Part shown: positions 34,005 to 42,429 of the stretch, one piece after another
Position numbering within the stretch: the first letter of the stretch is position 1
Layout of the letters: each line of letters begins with the position of its first letter
Source of the DNA: Candidatus Poribacteria bacterium
GTDB taxonomy: Bacteria; Poribacteria; WGA-4E; WGA-3G
Length of the DNA: 64,000 bases
Direction of reading: 5' to 3'
Assembly: GCA_028824685.1 (NCBI GenBank)
Contig: JAPPCZ010000109.1
Location: forward strand, 1 to 64,000
Position numbers and translations under genes: made by a program
The notes under the pieces: generated by a model
Database searches by the model: none
Told to the model about the DNA's origin: nothing
What the model saw: the letters and a program-made list of their open reading frames with translations, nothing else

Positions 34005-35507
34005 CTAAAGAATGTACCTACTCAAATCCTGATCTTTAACGATTTCTGCCAATTCCCCTCTAACATAATCCGCATCAACGGTAACACTCTTCTTCTCAAG
34101 ATCGGGCGCATCAAAAAACAAGTTCTCAAACAACTTTTCCATGATAGTGTGTAGACGACGTGCCCCAATATCTTCCACAGACTCGTTTACCCGAAACGCG
34201 AGCGCAGCGATTTCATCAATTGCATCTTCGGTTATAGTTGCCTCTATCCCCTCGGTCTGGAGGAGTGCCGTATACTGTTTGACTAACGCATTTTTCGGCT
34301 CCGTCAGAATAGACTGAAAGTCGCTTTTATTTAGACTTTTGAGTTCAACGCGGATAGGAAACCTCCCCTGAAGTTCAGGAATAAGGTCTGATGGATTAGA
34401 GACGTGGAAAGCACCCGCAGCGATAAATAAAATGTGGTGTGTACGCACCGCTCCATATTTTGTTGCGACTGTGCTTCCCTCAATGATGGGCAAAATATCA
34501 CGTTGCACACCTTCGCGGGAAACATCGGGTCCCTGCCGAGATTCTCGTCCTGCGATTTTATCAATTTCGTCTAAGAAGACGATCCCAGAATTTTCAACAC
34601 GTTCAATTGCATCACTGATGACAGCATCCATATCAATCAATTTTTCCGCTTCCTCTTGCATCAAGATTTGTCGCGCTTCGGAGACAGGCACTCGTCGTTT
34701 TTTTGTCTGATTCGGGAGGATGTTGCTGAACATATCTTTGAAATTTATATCCATCTCCTCAATGCCACCGGGCGAAAATATTTCAACGAACGGCATGCTT
34801 CTACTTTTCATATTAATTTCAACAGGTCTATCTTCAAATTTGCCTTCCTTCAACTGCTGCCGTAACTTTTCCCGTGTCTTAAGGTGTCGTTCTCGTTGTT
34901 TTTCTAAAGCTTCGTTTTGTTCATCAGTTGTTTCAAATTCAAACGGCAATTGAATTTCGTCTTCATCTTCGTCAATATCAATGTCATCAATATCAATGTC
35001 TTCGTCAACATCAAATTCATCAGTCGGTTTGCTACGAGGCTGACTTTTTAATGCCCGCGGCATCGGTAATAAACAGTCTAACAGACGTTCTTCTGCCAAT
35101 TCTAATGCAGCTTCTTCAACAGCAGTAGTCTGTTCTGCTTTTACTTTGCTGACCGAGAGTTCTGTAAGGTCACGGATCATCGATTCTACGTCGCGACCAA
35201 CGTAACCAATTTCAGTATACTTTGACGCTTCAACTTTGATGAACGGGGCATCAACAAGGCGCGCAAGGCGACGTGCAATTTCTGTCTTACCGACACCGGT
35301 TGAGCCAATCATGATGATATTTTTCGGTGAAACTTCATCTTGCATATCGTCTGTAAGCATCTGCCGACGAGCGCGATTGCGCAGCGCAATCGCAACGCTC
35401 CGCTTTGCCTCAAACTGCCCGATAATGTATTTATCAAGCTCTTCAACAATCTGCCGTGGGGTTAGTGCGTCTGCCAAGATTTTCGTTTCAACAGCTGATT
35501 TCTCCAA
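34005..35507 (-). CDS. hslU: ATP-dependent protease ATPase subunit HslU
   Basis: 500 residues, slightly longer than the usual 440-465 because of an enlarged, very acidic insertion (DEFDVDEDIDIDDIDIDEDEDE, about 155-176) within the intermediate domain. This AAA+ unfoldase feeds substrates into HslV. The pore loop motif GYVGRDVESMIRDL, Walker A GSTGVGKTE, Walker B GIVFLDEIDKI, sensor region and the C-terminal DLSRYIL tail that docks in HslV are all intact. Start TTG 35507 has AGGAGG five bases upstream. It is downstream of hslV in the same operon, with a gap of about 68 bases. Confidence 0.96.
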   Translation of the reverse strand: MEKSAVETKILADALTPRQIVEELDKYIIGQFEAKRSVAIALRNRARRQMLTDDMQDEVSPKNIIMIGSTGVGKTEIARRLARLVDAPFIKVEASKYTEIGYVGRDVESMIRDLTELSVSKVKAEQTTAVEEAALELAEERLLDCLLPMPRALKSQPRSKPTDEFDVDEDIDIDDIDIDEDEDEIQLPFEFETTDEQNEALEKQRERHLKTREKLRQQLKEGKFEDRPVEINMKSRSMPFVEIFSPGGIEEMDINFKDMFSNILPNQTKKRRVPVSEARQILMQEEAEKLIDMDAVISDAIERVENSGIVFLDEIDKIAGRESRQGPDVSREGVQRDILPIIEGSTVATKYGAVRTHHILFIAAGAFHVSNPSDLIPELQGRFPIRVELKSLNKSDFQSILTEPKNALVKQYTALLQTEGIEATITEDAIDEIAALAFRVNESVEDIGARRLHTIMEKLFENLFFDAPDLEKKSVTVDADYVRGELAEIVKDQDLSRYIL

Positions 35508-35575
35508 TGTAACCTCCTAAAAGGTGGTGAGCACTCCTCTGTGCTGGAACCAAAATAACAGAAATTTTGAGTATC

Positions 35576-36136
35576 CTATTCTTCAGTCTCAATTGATTCA
35601 ATTTCAATCTGTGCGTTCGTGTAGATGCAGATTTCACTCGTAATTTTTAATGCTTCAGCGACAACCTCAGCGGCGGTTAGTTTTGAGTATTTGAGTAATG
35701 CTCTGGAAGCAGAGAGCGCAATAGAACCACCTGAACCGATAGCGAGAATGTCGTCGTCAGGGATGATGAGATCACCGTTACCTGAAATCAGATAACTATC
35801 GTTCTCATTGATCGCTATCATCAAAGCGTCCGCACGTCTAAGAATACGATCACTACGCCAATCCCTTGCGAGTTCAACCGAAGCTTTCTGCAGGTTGCCT
35901 CGGTACTGTTCTAATTTTTTTTCTAAATTTTCATAGAGAGTGAGCGCATCTGAACCAGAACCCGCAAACCCAATAAGCACACTATCCTGATAAATTTTGC
36001 GAATTTTGCGAGCACTATGTTTAATAGCTGTATCACCTAACGTGACCTGACCGTCTCCCCCAATAGCGATTTGCCCGTTTCGACGGACTGCTAATATCGT
36101 TGTTGAACGCATACTTTTCTTTTCGAGTAAGTTCAT
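35576..36136 (-). CDS. hslV: ATP-dependent protease peptidase subunit HslV
   Basis: 186 residues of the proteasome-like threonine protease. The N-terminal Thr nucleophile is in STTILAVRRNGQIAIGGDG, so a short propeptide must be removed. GFAGSGSDALTLYE, DWRSDRILRR, IAIGSGGSIALSAARALL-like and ICIYTN blocks are in place. TTAGGAAAA precedes ATG 36136; ATG 36112 is an alternative close to the mature end. It is first in the hslVU operon, and a repeat element (36150-36258) sits immediately upstream, occupying the promoter region. Confidence 0.96.
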   Translation of the reverse strand: MNLLEKKSMRSTTILAVRRNGQIAIGGDGQVTLGDTAIKHSARKIRKIYQDSVLIGFAGSGSDALTLYENLEKKLEQYRGNLQKASVELARDWRSDRILRRADALMIAINENDSYLISGNGDLIIPDDDILAIGSGGSIALSASRALLKYSKLTAAEVVAEALKITSEICIYTNAQIEIESIETEE

Positions 36137-36149
36137 GTTTTTTCCTAAC

Positions 36150-36258
36150 TTTATGGTGAATTATTGAAATAATTATACACCTCACTTGTAGGAGCGATCT
36201 CCGAATCGCGACCAAGCCATTCGTAGTCGGGAATCGGTGTTCCCTATAGGTGAATAAT
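36150..36258. repeat. Dispersed palindromic element upstream of hslV
   Basis: Positions 36150-36212 match, inverted, 188-250 at about 60 of 64 bases. The inner part 36187-36250 is the shared core, flanked by an imperfect 11-bp inverted repeat (ATTATACACCT 36172-36182; AGGTGAATAAT 36248-36258). It may be another variant of the MITE family with different outer ends. Confidence 0.7.
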
Positions 36259-36380
36259 GTCTAATTAAGTCTAAAATCTACCATTATTGGTTCTTTCAAG
36301 CCAAAATTCTAAAGATGGTTGAGTTAAAATCCACATGTCTAATCTGTAATTTGTCATCCGTTAACTATAACTAATTTGCT

Positions 36381-37076
36381 TTATAGCCTCCAAAAGATGA
36401 GAAAACTCAAAAACATCACTATCCCCATGAAAAGCCCACACCTTATTCCAGCTATCAATGCATGCTGCTGGCGGTGGAAATAATAAGGACAGAGGGTGAA
36501 AGTAAGCAAAAATGTAATCGGTATAAAGATTGGGACTGATGCGATGTTCGGAATATTTTCAACACGCAAGGCGTTCCATTCCCATAATTCTTTTCCTAAT
36601 CCGTAAATAACGATACTCCCGATTGCCGCTATTAACCCGGTTATGCCTGAAGCAACAAAATGGTGTAGACTAAGCATTTGAAGTCGGTGGTAGCAGTAGA
36701 CAACTAACGTAGCAAAAAGCCCCCAAGATATTATCAACGCAATCGGTGTCGTTACATTTCCCAAAAAGTCTGGGCTACGGTAGACGATAAACTGCAATTT
36801 TCTTGAAAACAGCCAGTCCATTGGTAGATATGTTACCGTTGCAGAGAATCCAAACAATACGCTATGTAGCAGTAGTTGAGACGATTCATCCCCAGTGGTA
36901 TTTCGATTAAATTGAATGAGATAACCGAACCATCCGATTGCCAGCAGCAAGTTTGGATAAAGCCACCAAATAGCACCAATTTCTAAGTCCCTGATCGGCA
37001 GTAGAAACAGTAATAAGAACGTCAAAAATGTTGTAAAGACTACAGTAAGTACCGCTTTATCTGTTTTGATAAACAT
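36381..37076 (-). CDS. Multi-pass membrane protein of unknown function
   Basis: 231 residues with about seven hydrophobic helices (for example VLTVVFTTFLTFLLLFLLP, LLLHSVLFGFSATVTYLP, ITGLIAAIGSIVIYGLG, FIPITFLLTFTLCPYYF, LFMGIVMFLSFLIFW). A short His/Tyr-rich loop (CYHRLQMLSLHH) joins helices in the middle, but no catalytic motif is recognised. It sits between hslV and the ArsA-type ATPase on the same strand; a gap of 47 bases to the ATPase gene allows a shared transcript. I do not recognise the family. Confidence 0.75.
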   Translation of the reverse strand: MFIKTDKAVLTVVFTTFLTFLLLFLLPIRDLEIGAIWWLYPNLLLAIGWFGYLIQFNRNTTGDESSQLLLHSVLFGFSATVTYLPMDWLFSRKLQFIVYRSPDFLGNVTTPIALIISWGLFATLVVYCYHRLQMLSLHHFVASGITGLIAAIGSIVIYGLGKELWEWNALRVENIPNIASVPIFIPITFLLTFTLCPYYFHRQQHALIAGIRCGLFMGIVMFLSFLIFWRL

Positions 37077-37123
37077 TTGTTCCTTTAAAGGCGCAATATG
37101 AGACGTGTAACTTTACTGAAAGT

Positions 37124-38302
37124 TTATTGAAACGTGATAACCAGTTGGCGTTCGGTGAGTTTTGCTCCTGTTGTTTTGGTACTTGCAAGGCTTCGTGGCA
37201 GCGCAACATGTCTCTTAAAACCGCCAATTGTAACGATTAACTCATCGCCATGTTTGGTGAGGTGAACCTCTTGCTTGGTTAAAAACGGGAGTTGCATCAC
37301 AAGTTGATAAACATCATCAACTTTCCGGAATTGATACGGACTCTGTTCGGAGAACTTTTCTGCTGGGTCAAGGTTCGGATAGAGGATGTCTCCCAATCTA
37401 CGGAGTCCTGTTTCTCCAATAATTTGATCATCAAAAAGATTTACCTTCCATATCGGTACACCCGAAAAATAGTTTTCGGCTTCCTCTATATATTGCTGTT
37501 GTGTCTGTTTCCAGATTTCAAAAAACTTGGCATCAATGCCTTCAGGGAAAATACGATTGATGATGACCGCATCAATGCATAACCCGTAAAGGCAGAAGTA
37601 CATAAATGCTCGTTGTGTTTCTTTGATGACAATTTTTTCTGGATTTGTTACCAAGCGCACTGTTGTGATTTTCGGATCTGTTAGCACAGTATCAATACCT
37701 TCTAATTTATTGAAAAGGTTCTGTATATTTTGGAAATATGCGTCCTTTGGTATTGGGACAGAGCTAACTGTTTCAATAATAGGTCCTGCAAGTTTGGCGA
37801 GGTTACGTTCTAATTTGAAGATGCGGTTCATATACCATTCAAGCGTCGTTGGGATACTAACGAACCGCAGCGATTCACCAGTCGGCGCGCAGTCCAGGAT
37901 AATAACATCGTACGTATTTTCACGGACATACTGGTTAATGTAAAGAAGTGCACATATCTCCTCCATCCCCGGAAACACCGCTATCTCTTCTGCCACGAGC
38001 GTTTCCAGACCTGAACGATTCAGTAGAGAACGGATGTAGTTGTAGACTTCATCCCAGTATTCAACAATGGCTTCTTGAACATTGATTTCTTGTATCCAGA
38101 GGTTCTCCTGAATTTGTATCTGTTTTTCAGTAGGCTGTGCAATGAGAAGTGCCTCATTATCAAAAGAATCGCGGAGTGAATGTGCCACGTCAAGTGAGAT
38201 GACAATCGTTTTATATCCGAGTGATGCTAACTTAATGCCTGTTGCAGCAGAGATGGTTGTTTTACCGACACCTCCTTTGCCTGTGTAAAAAATAATACGC
38301 AC
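37124..38302 (-). CDS. ArsA/Get3-family ATPase with HSP20-like C-terminal domain
   Basis: 392 residues with a single ArsA-type ATPase domain. The deviant Walker A (P-loop) is at residues 7-15 (YTGKGGVGKTT); the Switch region SLDVAHSLRDSFD and Walker B IILDCAPTGESLRF follow. The last about 90 residues (QEVHLTKHGDELIVTIGGFKRHVALP) form the HSP20-like domain found in many bacterial members. Such proteins resemble Get3, which delivers tail-anchored membrane proteins, more than arsenite pumps. There is no arsenic gene nearby. The upstream ATG is first in frame. Confidence 0.9.
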   Translation of the reverse strand: MRIIFYTGKGGVGKTTISAATGIKLASLGYKTIVISLDVAHSLRDSFDNEALLIAQPTEKQIQIQENLWIQEINVQEAIVEYWDEVYNYIRSLLNRSGLETLVAEEIAVFPGMEEICALLYINQYVRENTYDVIILDCAPTGESLRFVSIPTTLEWYMNRIFKLERNLAKLAGPIIETVSSVPIPKDAYFQNIQNLFNKLEGIDTVLTDPKITTVRLVTNPEKIVIKETQRAFMYFCLYGLCIDAVIINRIFPEGIDAKFFEIWKQTQQQYIEEAENYFSGVPIWKVNLFDDQIIGETGLRRLGDILYPNLDPAEKFSEQSPYQFRKVDDVYQLVMQLPFLTKQEVHLTKHGDELIVTIGGFKRHVALPRSLASTKTTGAKLTERQLVITFQ

Positions 38303-38589
38303 TATTTGGATCCTACCTATCTATTTGTTTTTTATTAAGTATACCTTGAAATATCAAGATTTGCAAACGAGTGTTCCTGATTATAGGCGTTTGTTTTTAT
38401 GGTAAAGCCCAATTAGTGAATACTCCCCCGATAGATTCGATTTTCTAATCGTATCTACCAGACTGAATAAACAAGATTCGCAGTGTATAAAAATAATTGG
38501 GTCCCACTATAAAACGCAGAATTAACTACCGTGGCGGTATTTAGATGGGTTTAAAAGAGGCAAGGATAGATGTTTACTTTGTTTTTTCG
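38303..38589. other. Intergenic region
   Basis: About 287 bp, AT-rich, between two minus-strand genes. No repeat element, promoter or small gene could be supported. A small plus-strand open frame from 38545 overlaps the helicase-like gene and has no features. Confidence 0.5.
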
Positions 38590-40578
38590 TTACGGAAGGG
38601 TGTAAATACCCCATTGAACCCGTACAATTTCACCCGTATCTACAAGACGACTGAGTTCATTTTTTATTGCTTTTGGATGTCCTTCAATAGTATCAATAAA
38701 TTCTGCTGTTTTTTTCTCGCCATCGGCAAGGAGGGATAGGATTTGCTCTCGGAAGGGAATTCGAAGTGGGGTGCCTCCCCTAAGTTTTTGTAGCACACGG
38801 TTTGCCTGTCTCGCTGAGCATCCTAAGATTTGTTCCACTTTTTCTCTGCTGGATTCAACAGTCAAATTATCGCGTTCTGTTTCAAAACGTTCGCGTGTCG
38901 CTATCACTTCCGATAGTTTGTCAAGTCCACCAGCAACTTCAAAATCTTCCCAGTCGAAAAGCAGTGTTTCAGGTCTGTCGGTGATTTGGGGCAGTGCCAA
39001 ACTGGAGACTAATATAATCTTTTTATTGGGTAACTGATCTAACTTGGCACGCTGAACAATACGCGATAGTTTGGCGACGACATTCTGCTCATAAACGCTC
39101 TGGATACGCTCGTCTTTATAATGGCAGAATTCTATGTCTTCTTCATAGGAAAGAGGATCTTTGTCGTTTCCGAATAAGATTTGTGCTCGCTGCCAAATAA
39201 GCTCTTGTCGTAGTTCGGGTGTGCCGATGATCCAGAGAACATGTGTCTCTTCAAAATCGGTATGTAAACTGTCCATCATTTCAAAATGTGTCACGAAACA
39301 AACATTCTTCTTTTTTTTGACATCTGACAACCTTGCAGCAATTGACTTATAGGTGATGATTGAGTGTTTAATGCTTGAATCGCTTTCAATTTCAGCACGA
39401 ATACCACGGAAAAAGCGCTGTCCTATTTTAGAAAAACCGATGAGGTCCCAGTTGCTGTTGTAGTCTAAAATCGTTTTTCGTGGATAAGTGCCTGTGCGAA
39501 TCTGAAAGACTTTGTTTCCCGCAACCCATGCTGTTGGTTCGGTGTGATGCACCTCAATTTTCTCATTTGGGAACACTCTGCGAAGATGTTGTTCGGAGAG
39601 ATTTACCGACATTAACAACAGACGTTTTACGTTTGGGTGCAGCACTGGTGGTACCCAGAACCTCAATGTTTTTCCATTCCACCGTATTGGTGCATCGGCA
39701 TCCCGCGTGTAGTGTGCAAAGAAACTTTTGAGTTGATGCCAAAACGTCCAGTTTGAATCCGGACAGGTTGTCGGTAATTTCCGAATGTCTTTGACGGTTT
39801 CTACAGCGAAGACACCGAATTGGATCGCTTGCGCCATGGACATCAAGATTTTTATTTCTTCATTAAGGGCAAAACGTTTGAAACCAAAAACAGGCAGTTT
39901 CATTGCTGTAAGTTTCTTTTCAGCGTTTTTGTCAATAGGAATATATGCAAACGCGCCACCTTCAAACTCAATAGTAAATTGTGCTAATCGCTTTCCGGTA
40001 TCAGGGGCGACAAAACCCTGTTCAATCACCTTACCTCTCACATTGACTCGACACATCTGTTTGATGAGGCTTTCTTGCTGCCATTCAAACGCTTGTATTA
40101 CTGTGCGGATTCGCTTAACAGCATCCGGATGCGATTTGTTTTTGATTTCTACGGCATGCATTAACGCTTTAGCAAAATTTCCCAAGGCAGTTCCTTGCCA
40201 GTTCATACTCCATTCTTTCAATAATTTTTTGGATAGCTTACATACGGGAAACAGTTTGTACGCTTGTGTTCTGTCTATAATGCAAAGTCTTTCCTTCTCA
40301 TCCATCTGTATGAGGATTTCTTCTGCAATTTCAGCGTGTTGTGGATCGAAAAAAAGTTCGGGAAGTGCTACTATCTGCGTTTTGGCGTGTTTTAATGAAG
40401 ATGCTTGTGATAAAAATCCGCGCTGTTGGCATTGTGTATAGACAGGGCACTGTGGACAGATACTTTCGCGCGCATCACCACCCTTTTCTTCAAGTGCTTC
40501 ACACCTTTCCGGATCTTCACAGACATTACCTAATTGAAATGGTGTTGCCATGCGAACGTCGATAGGTATCTTTTTCAC
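38590..40578 (-). CDS. Helicase-derived protein without Walker A; partner of primase-like gene
   Basis: 662 residues from GTG 40578 (GGGAG just upstream). An N-terminal cysteine cluster (C20, C26, C41, C44, C50; CPQCPVYTQC) resembles the Fe-S/zinc cysteines of DinG/XPD-like helicases. It is followed by TQIVALPELFFDP and CIIDRTQAYKLF at the place where such helicases have the DEAH motif II; here it reads DRTQ. No Walker A is present. A RecA2-like half follows (THFEMMDSL…, VLWIIGTPELRQELIWQRAQILFG, VVAKLSRIVQRAKL), then two winged/helix-turn-helix segments near the C-terminus (ILGCSARQANRVLQKL; KTAEFIDTIEGHPKAIKNELSRL). Likely ATPase-dead and DNA-binding. It lies 27 bp downstream of the primase-like gene. 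Confidence 0.6.
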   Translation of the reverse strand: MKKIPIDVRMATPFQLGNVCEDPERCEALEEKGGDARESICPQCPVYTQCQQRGFLSQASSLKHAKTQIVALPELFFDPQHAEIAEEILIQMDEKERLCIIDRTQAYKLFPVCKLSKKLLKEWSMNWQGTALGNFAKALMHAVEIKNKSHPDAVKRIRTVIQAFEWQQESLIKQMCRVNVRGKVIEQGFVAPDTGKRLAQFTIEFEGGAFAYIPIDKNAEKKLTAMKLPVFGFKRFALNEEIKILMSMAQAIQFGVFAVETVKDIRKLPTTCPDSNWTFWHQLKSFFAHYTRDADAPIRWNGKTLRFWVPPVLHPNVKRLLLMSVNLSEQHLRRVFPNEKIEVHHTEPTAWVAGNKVFQIRTGTYPRKTILDYNSNWDLIGFSKIGQRFFRGIRAEIESDSSIKHSIITYKSIAARLSDVKKKKNVCFVTHFEMMDSLHTDFEETHVLWIIGTPELRQELIWQRAQILFGNDKDPLSYEEDIEFCHYKDERIQSVYEQNVVAKLSRIVQRAKLDQLPNKKIILVSSLALPQITDRPETLLFDWEDFEVAGGLDKLSEVIATRERFETERDNLTVESSREKVEQILGCSARQANRVLQKLRGGTPLRIPFREQILSLLADGEKKTAEFIDTIEGHPKAIKNELSRLVDTGEIVRVQWGIYTLP

Positions 40579-40605
40579 CTGCTCCCACAGGTATATTCGA
40601 GGTTT

Positions 40606-41973
40606 TCAGCGTTCGTATAATGGAATGTTTTGGTTTTGATAACGGTTTTCTATCTTTTCAGCTAATTTGTAGGTTGGCATGTTTAAGCAAATTGTACCAT
40701 CGTTGCTGGCATCGGATACTGCATCGTAGTGTTTTTCTGTGCCTGCCTCCGCAATCAGTCCGAGGATGCGGTCTGTCCGGTCAAAAATTTCCTGTATCTG
40801 AACGCCGTTCTTTTCCAGTGTTTTATAAACTTTTTCTGTTTGTTCTGACTTGTACAACACAGGAGAAGGGCGTTTTATCGATAATGGACTAAGTTTTCCT
40901 TCCCGAACTATCTGCACCTTATCAGGCACTGGTATACCAGCAAGAGGTGCCGGTGGCATAATTCCTGTGTCGTGCCATATATCCGTTATTGGTGTTGATT
41001 GCGTAGGAAGTCCTATATCGGTGGTTGAGGCACGTAACCATACCGTCTCTTCATTTTCCCATAGCGATATGTATTTGTCGTCAACCTCACTATTAGGTGG
41101 GATCCAAAGATGGGAACCGTTATCTTGTCGGACATAAGAAAAACCGTGCTTTACAAGTGTCTCTTTTGCAAGATCAAGATTATGCGAACCCAGAGAAAAT
41201 GGAACTTCAGTGGCAATTTGTTTTTCTGTTATTTTTTCGGGGGCGGGTTCATGCAGTGCAGCACGCAGCGCATCAATAGGGGCAAAGACAACCTCTTTAT
41301 CAACAATAGGCGGGTCAAACAGATTGCCAAGCAGAATTTCATAACGCGCATCCCAACGATTGTAACCTTCTTCACCAAAGATTTCAAGATACAGATCGCG
41401 CTGGTCAGGTTTATCCGAAGTTGGCGTGTGTTTATAGATGTAAAGTTTCGCTTTCTCGGTATTTGGATGCAGGTAATTCGGCACCCGGCAAGAAAAGCGT
41501 AATCCTCCAGATTTTGACATCGTTAATAATGGGTTTGGAACAGTGTCAACAAGTGCCTCAATACACGTGAGAATAGCATCAGGGGAAACACAAATAGCCT
41601 TATATGTAAAATCAAAGTCATGCCATCGTGCGCCATCGCGTTCGGATGGAATACCAGTATAAACCTGAATACCCCAGGATGCATGCCATCGTCTCATTCC
41701 CCAGTCTTGTGTTCCCTGACGTCTTAAGAAAGATTCGCCGCCCAAGGTCCGTGGACCATGATCGTTATCTGGTGCCTGTCCTATAGGCATGAATGAGATG
41801 TTTGCTGTTTCCAAGTCAGTGAGCAGCATTGGGTATCTGTGCGCGCAATACACTGTGAAGTGATAGGGATAACCCTTATTGTACAGTGCGGGTGCTACCA
41901 CTGTCTTTCGCTGGCGAAGCGGGTTTTTATGTCGTTGATGACAACGTTGAATAAGATCTTTTAAGGGATTCAT
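40606..41973 (-). CDS. Primase-polymerase (AEP)-like protein
   Basis: 455 residues. Features compatible with an archaeo-eukaryotic primase core are a DxD-type pair in WHDFDFTYK (D119, D121), LTMSKSGGLRFSCRVP (about 150-166) where AEPs usually have S-G-G-x-H, and LEIFGEEGYNRWDARYEILLG (about 196-216). The usual His of the second motif is replaced by Arg. The rest has a helix-turn-helix-like portion (DLAKETLVKHGFSYVRQDNGSHLWIP) and a Pro-rich linker. The following gene encodes a helicase-derived protein, matching a primase-helicase replication module with altered key residues. The assignment is tentative; it may be a relict or a repurposed, non-catalytic pair. No strong ribosome site precedes ATG 41973. 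Confidence 0.55.
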   Translation of the reverse strand: MNPLKDLIQRCHQRHKNPLRQRKTVVAPALYNKGYPYHFTVYCAHRYPMLLTDLETANISFMPIGQAPDNDHGPRTLGGESFLRRQGTQDWGMRRWHASWGIQVYTGIPSERDGARWHDFDFTYKAICVSPDAILTCIEALVDTVPNPLLTMSKSGGLRFSCRVPNYLHPNTEKAKLYIYKHTPTSDKPDQRDLYLEIFGEEGYNRWDARYEILLGNLFDPPIVDKEVVFAPIDALRAALHEPAPEKITEKQIATEVPFSLGSHNLDLAKETLVKHGFSYVRQDNGSHLWIPPNSEVDDKYISLWENEETVWLRASTTDIGLPTQSTPITDIWHDTGIMPPAPLAGIPVPDKVQIVREGKLSPLSIKRPSPVLYKSEQTEKVYKTLEKNGVQIQEIFDRTDRILGLIAEAGTEKHYDAVSDASNDGTICLNMPTYKLAEKIENRYQNQNIPLYER

Positions 41974-42429
41974 GATAGAAAAGACAATATGGAAGTTGTG
42001 GTACCTAACACTACTAATTTCGGCTAAATAGACACATTTAGAATAGAATTAACTAAATTATATCAAAAGATCTTTTTTTAATCAAGTTTTCTTGCGTCCG
42101 ACAAAACTACTAAATTTCTTAAAGTTCTTAACGCTTAAAATTCTAAAATTATGTGTTTTTTCAAGCAAATCTAACATTTTTTGCAGATTTAATTTGACTT
42201 TTAGGGTAAACATAAATATAATTAACCATATAAGTCGTATCAATAAATTTGATATATTATTAATTAAGGTTATCTTAATGTGGCTTTGAGGTTTAACTTT
42301 TCTGTAGAAGGCGGGACTTTTATGTTTATCTACCGCCGGATCTGAAAAGGCATTTTATCATACGTGCCGCGTTTAATCAACCGCGGCACCTACAAATCTA
42401 AATTCTATAATAAAGGGGAGAAATTGGGA
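41974..42429. other. AT-rich spacer ahead of the di-haem gene
   Basis: 456 bp, with a markedly AT-rich part from about 42040 to 42290. It sits directly upstream of the primase-like gene, so it could hold its promoter or an old replication origin; no iterons were recognised. A palindrome GTGCCGCG … CGCGGCAC lies at 42364-42390, where an upstream GTG would otherwise be read as a start codon. Confidence 0.5.

Noticed and set aside
37124..38302. Arsenic-resistance operon
   Set aside because: The gene is a single-domain ArsA/Get3 type with an HSP20-like tail; no arsB, arsC or arsR is nearby.
39785..40441. 218-codon plus-strand frame inside the helicase-derived gene
   Set aside because: It is Ser/Cys-rich low-quality sequence antisense to a longer frame with recognisable motifs.
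38590..42300. Integrated plasmid or prophage
   Set aside because: Apart from the primase/helicase-like pair, no integrase, partition, capsid or att repeats are seen in the window.
42364..42429. Upstream GTG start for the di-haem protein
   Set aside because: The GTG is one arm of a palindrome, and the extension precedes the natural lipoprotein signal; TTG 42430 has a good ribosome site.
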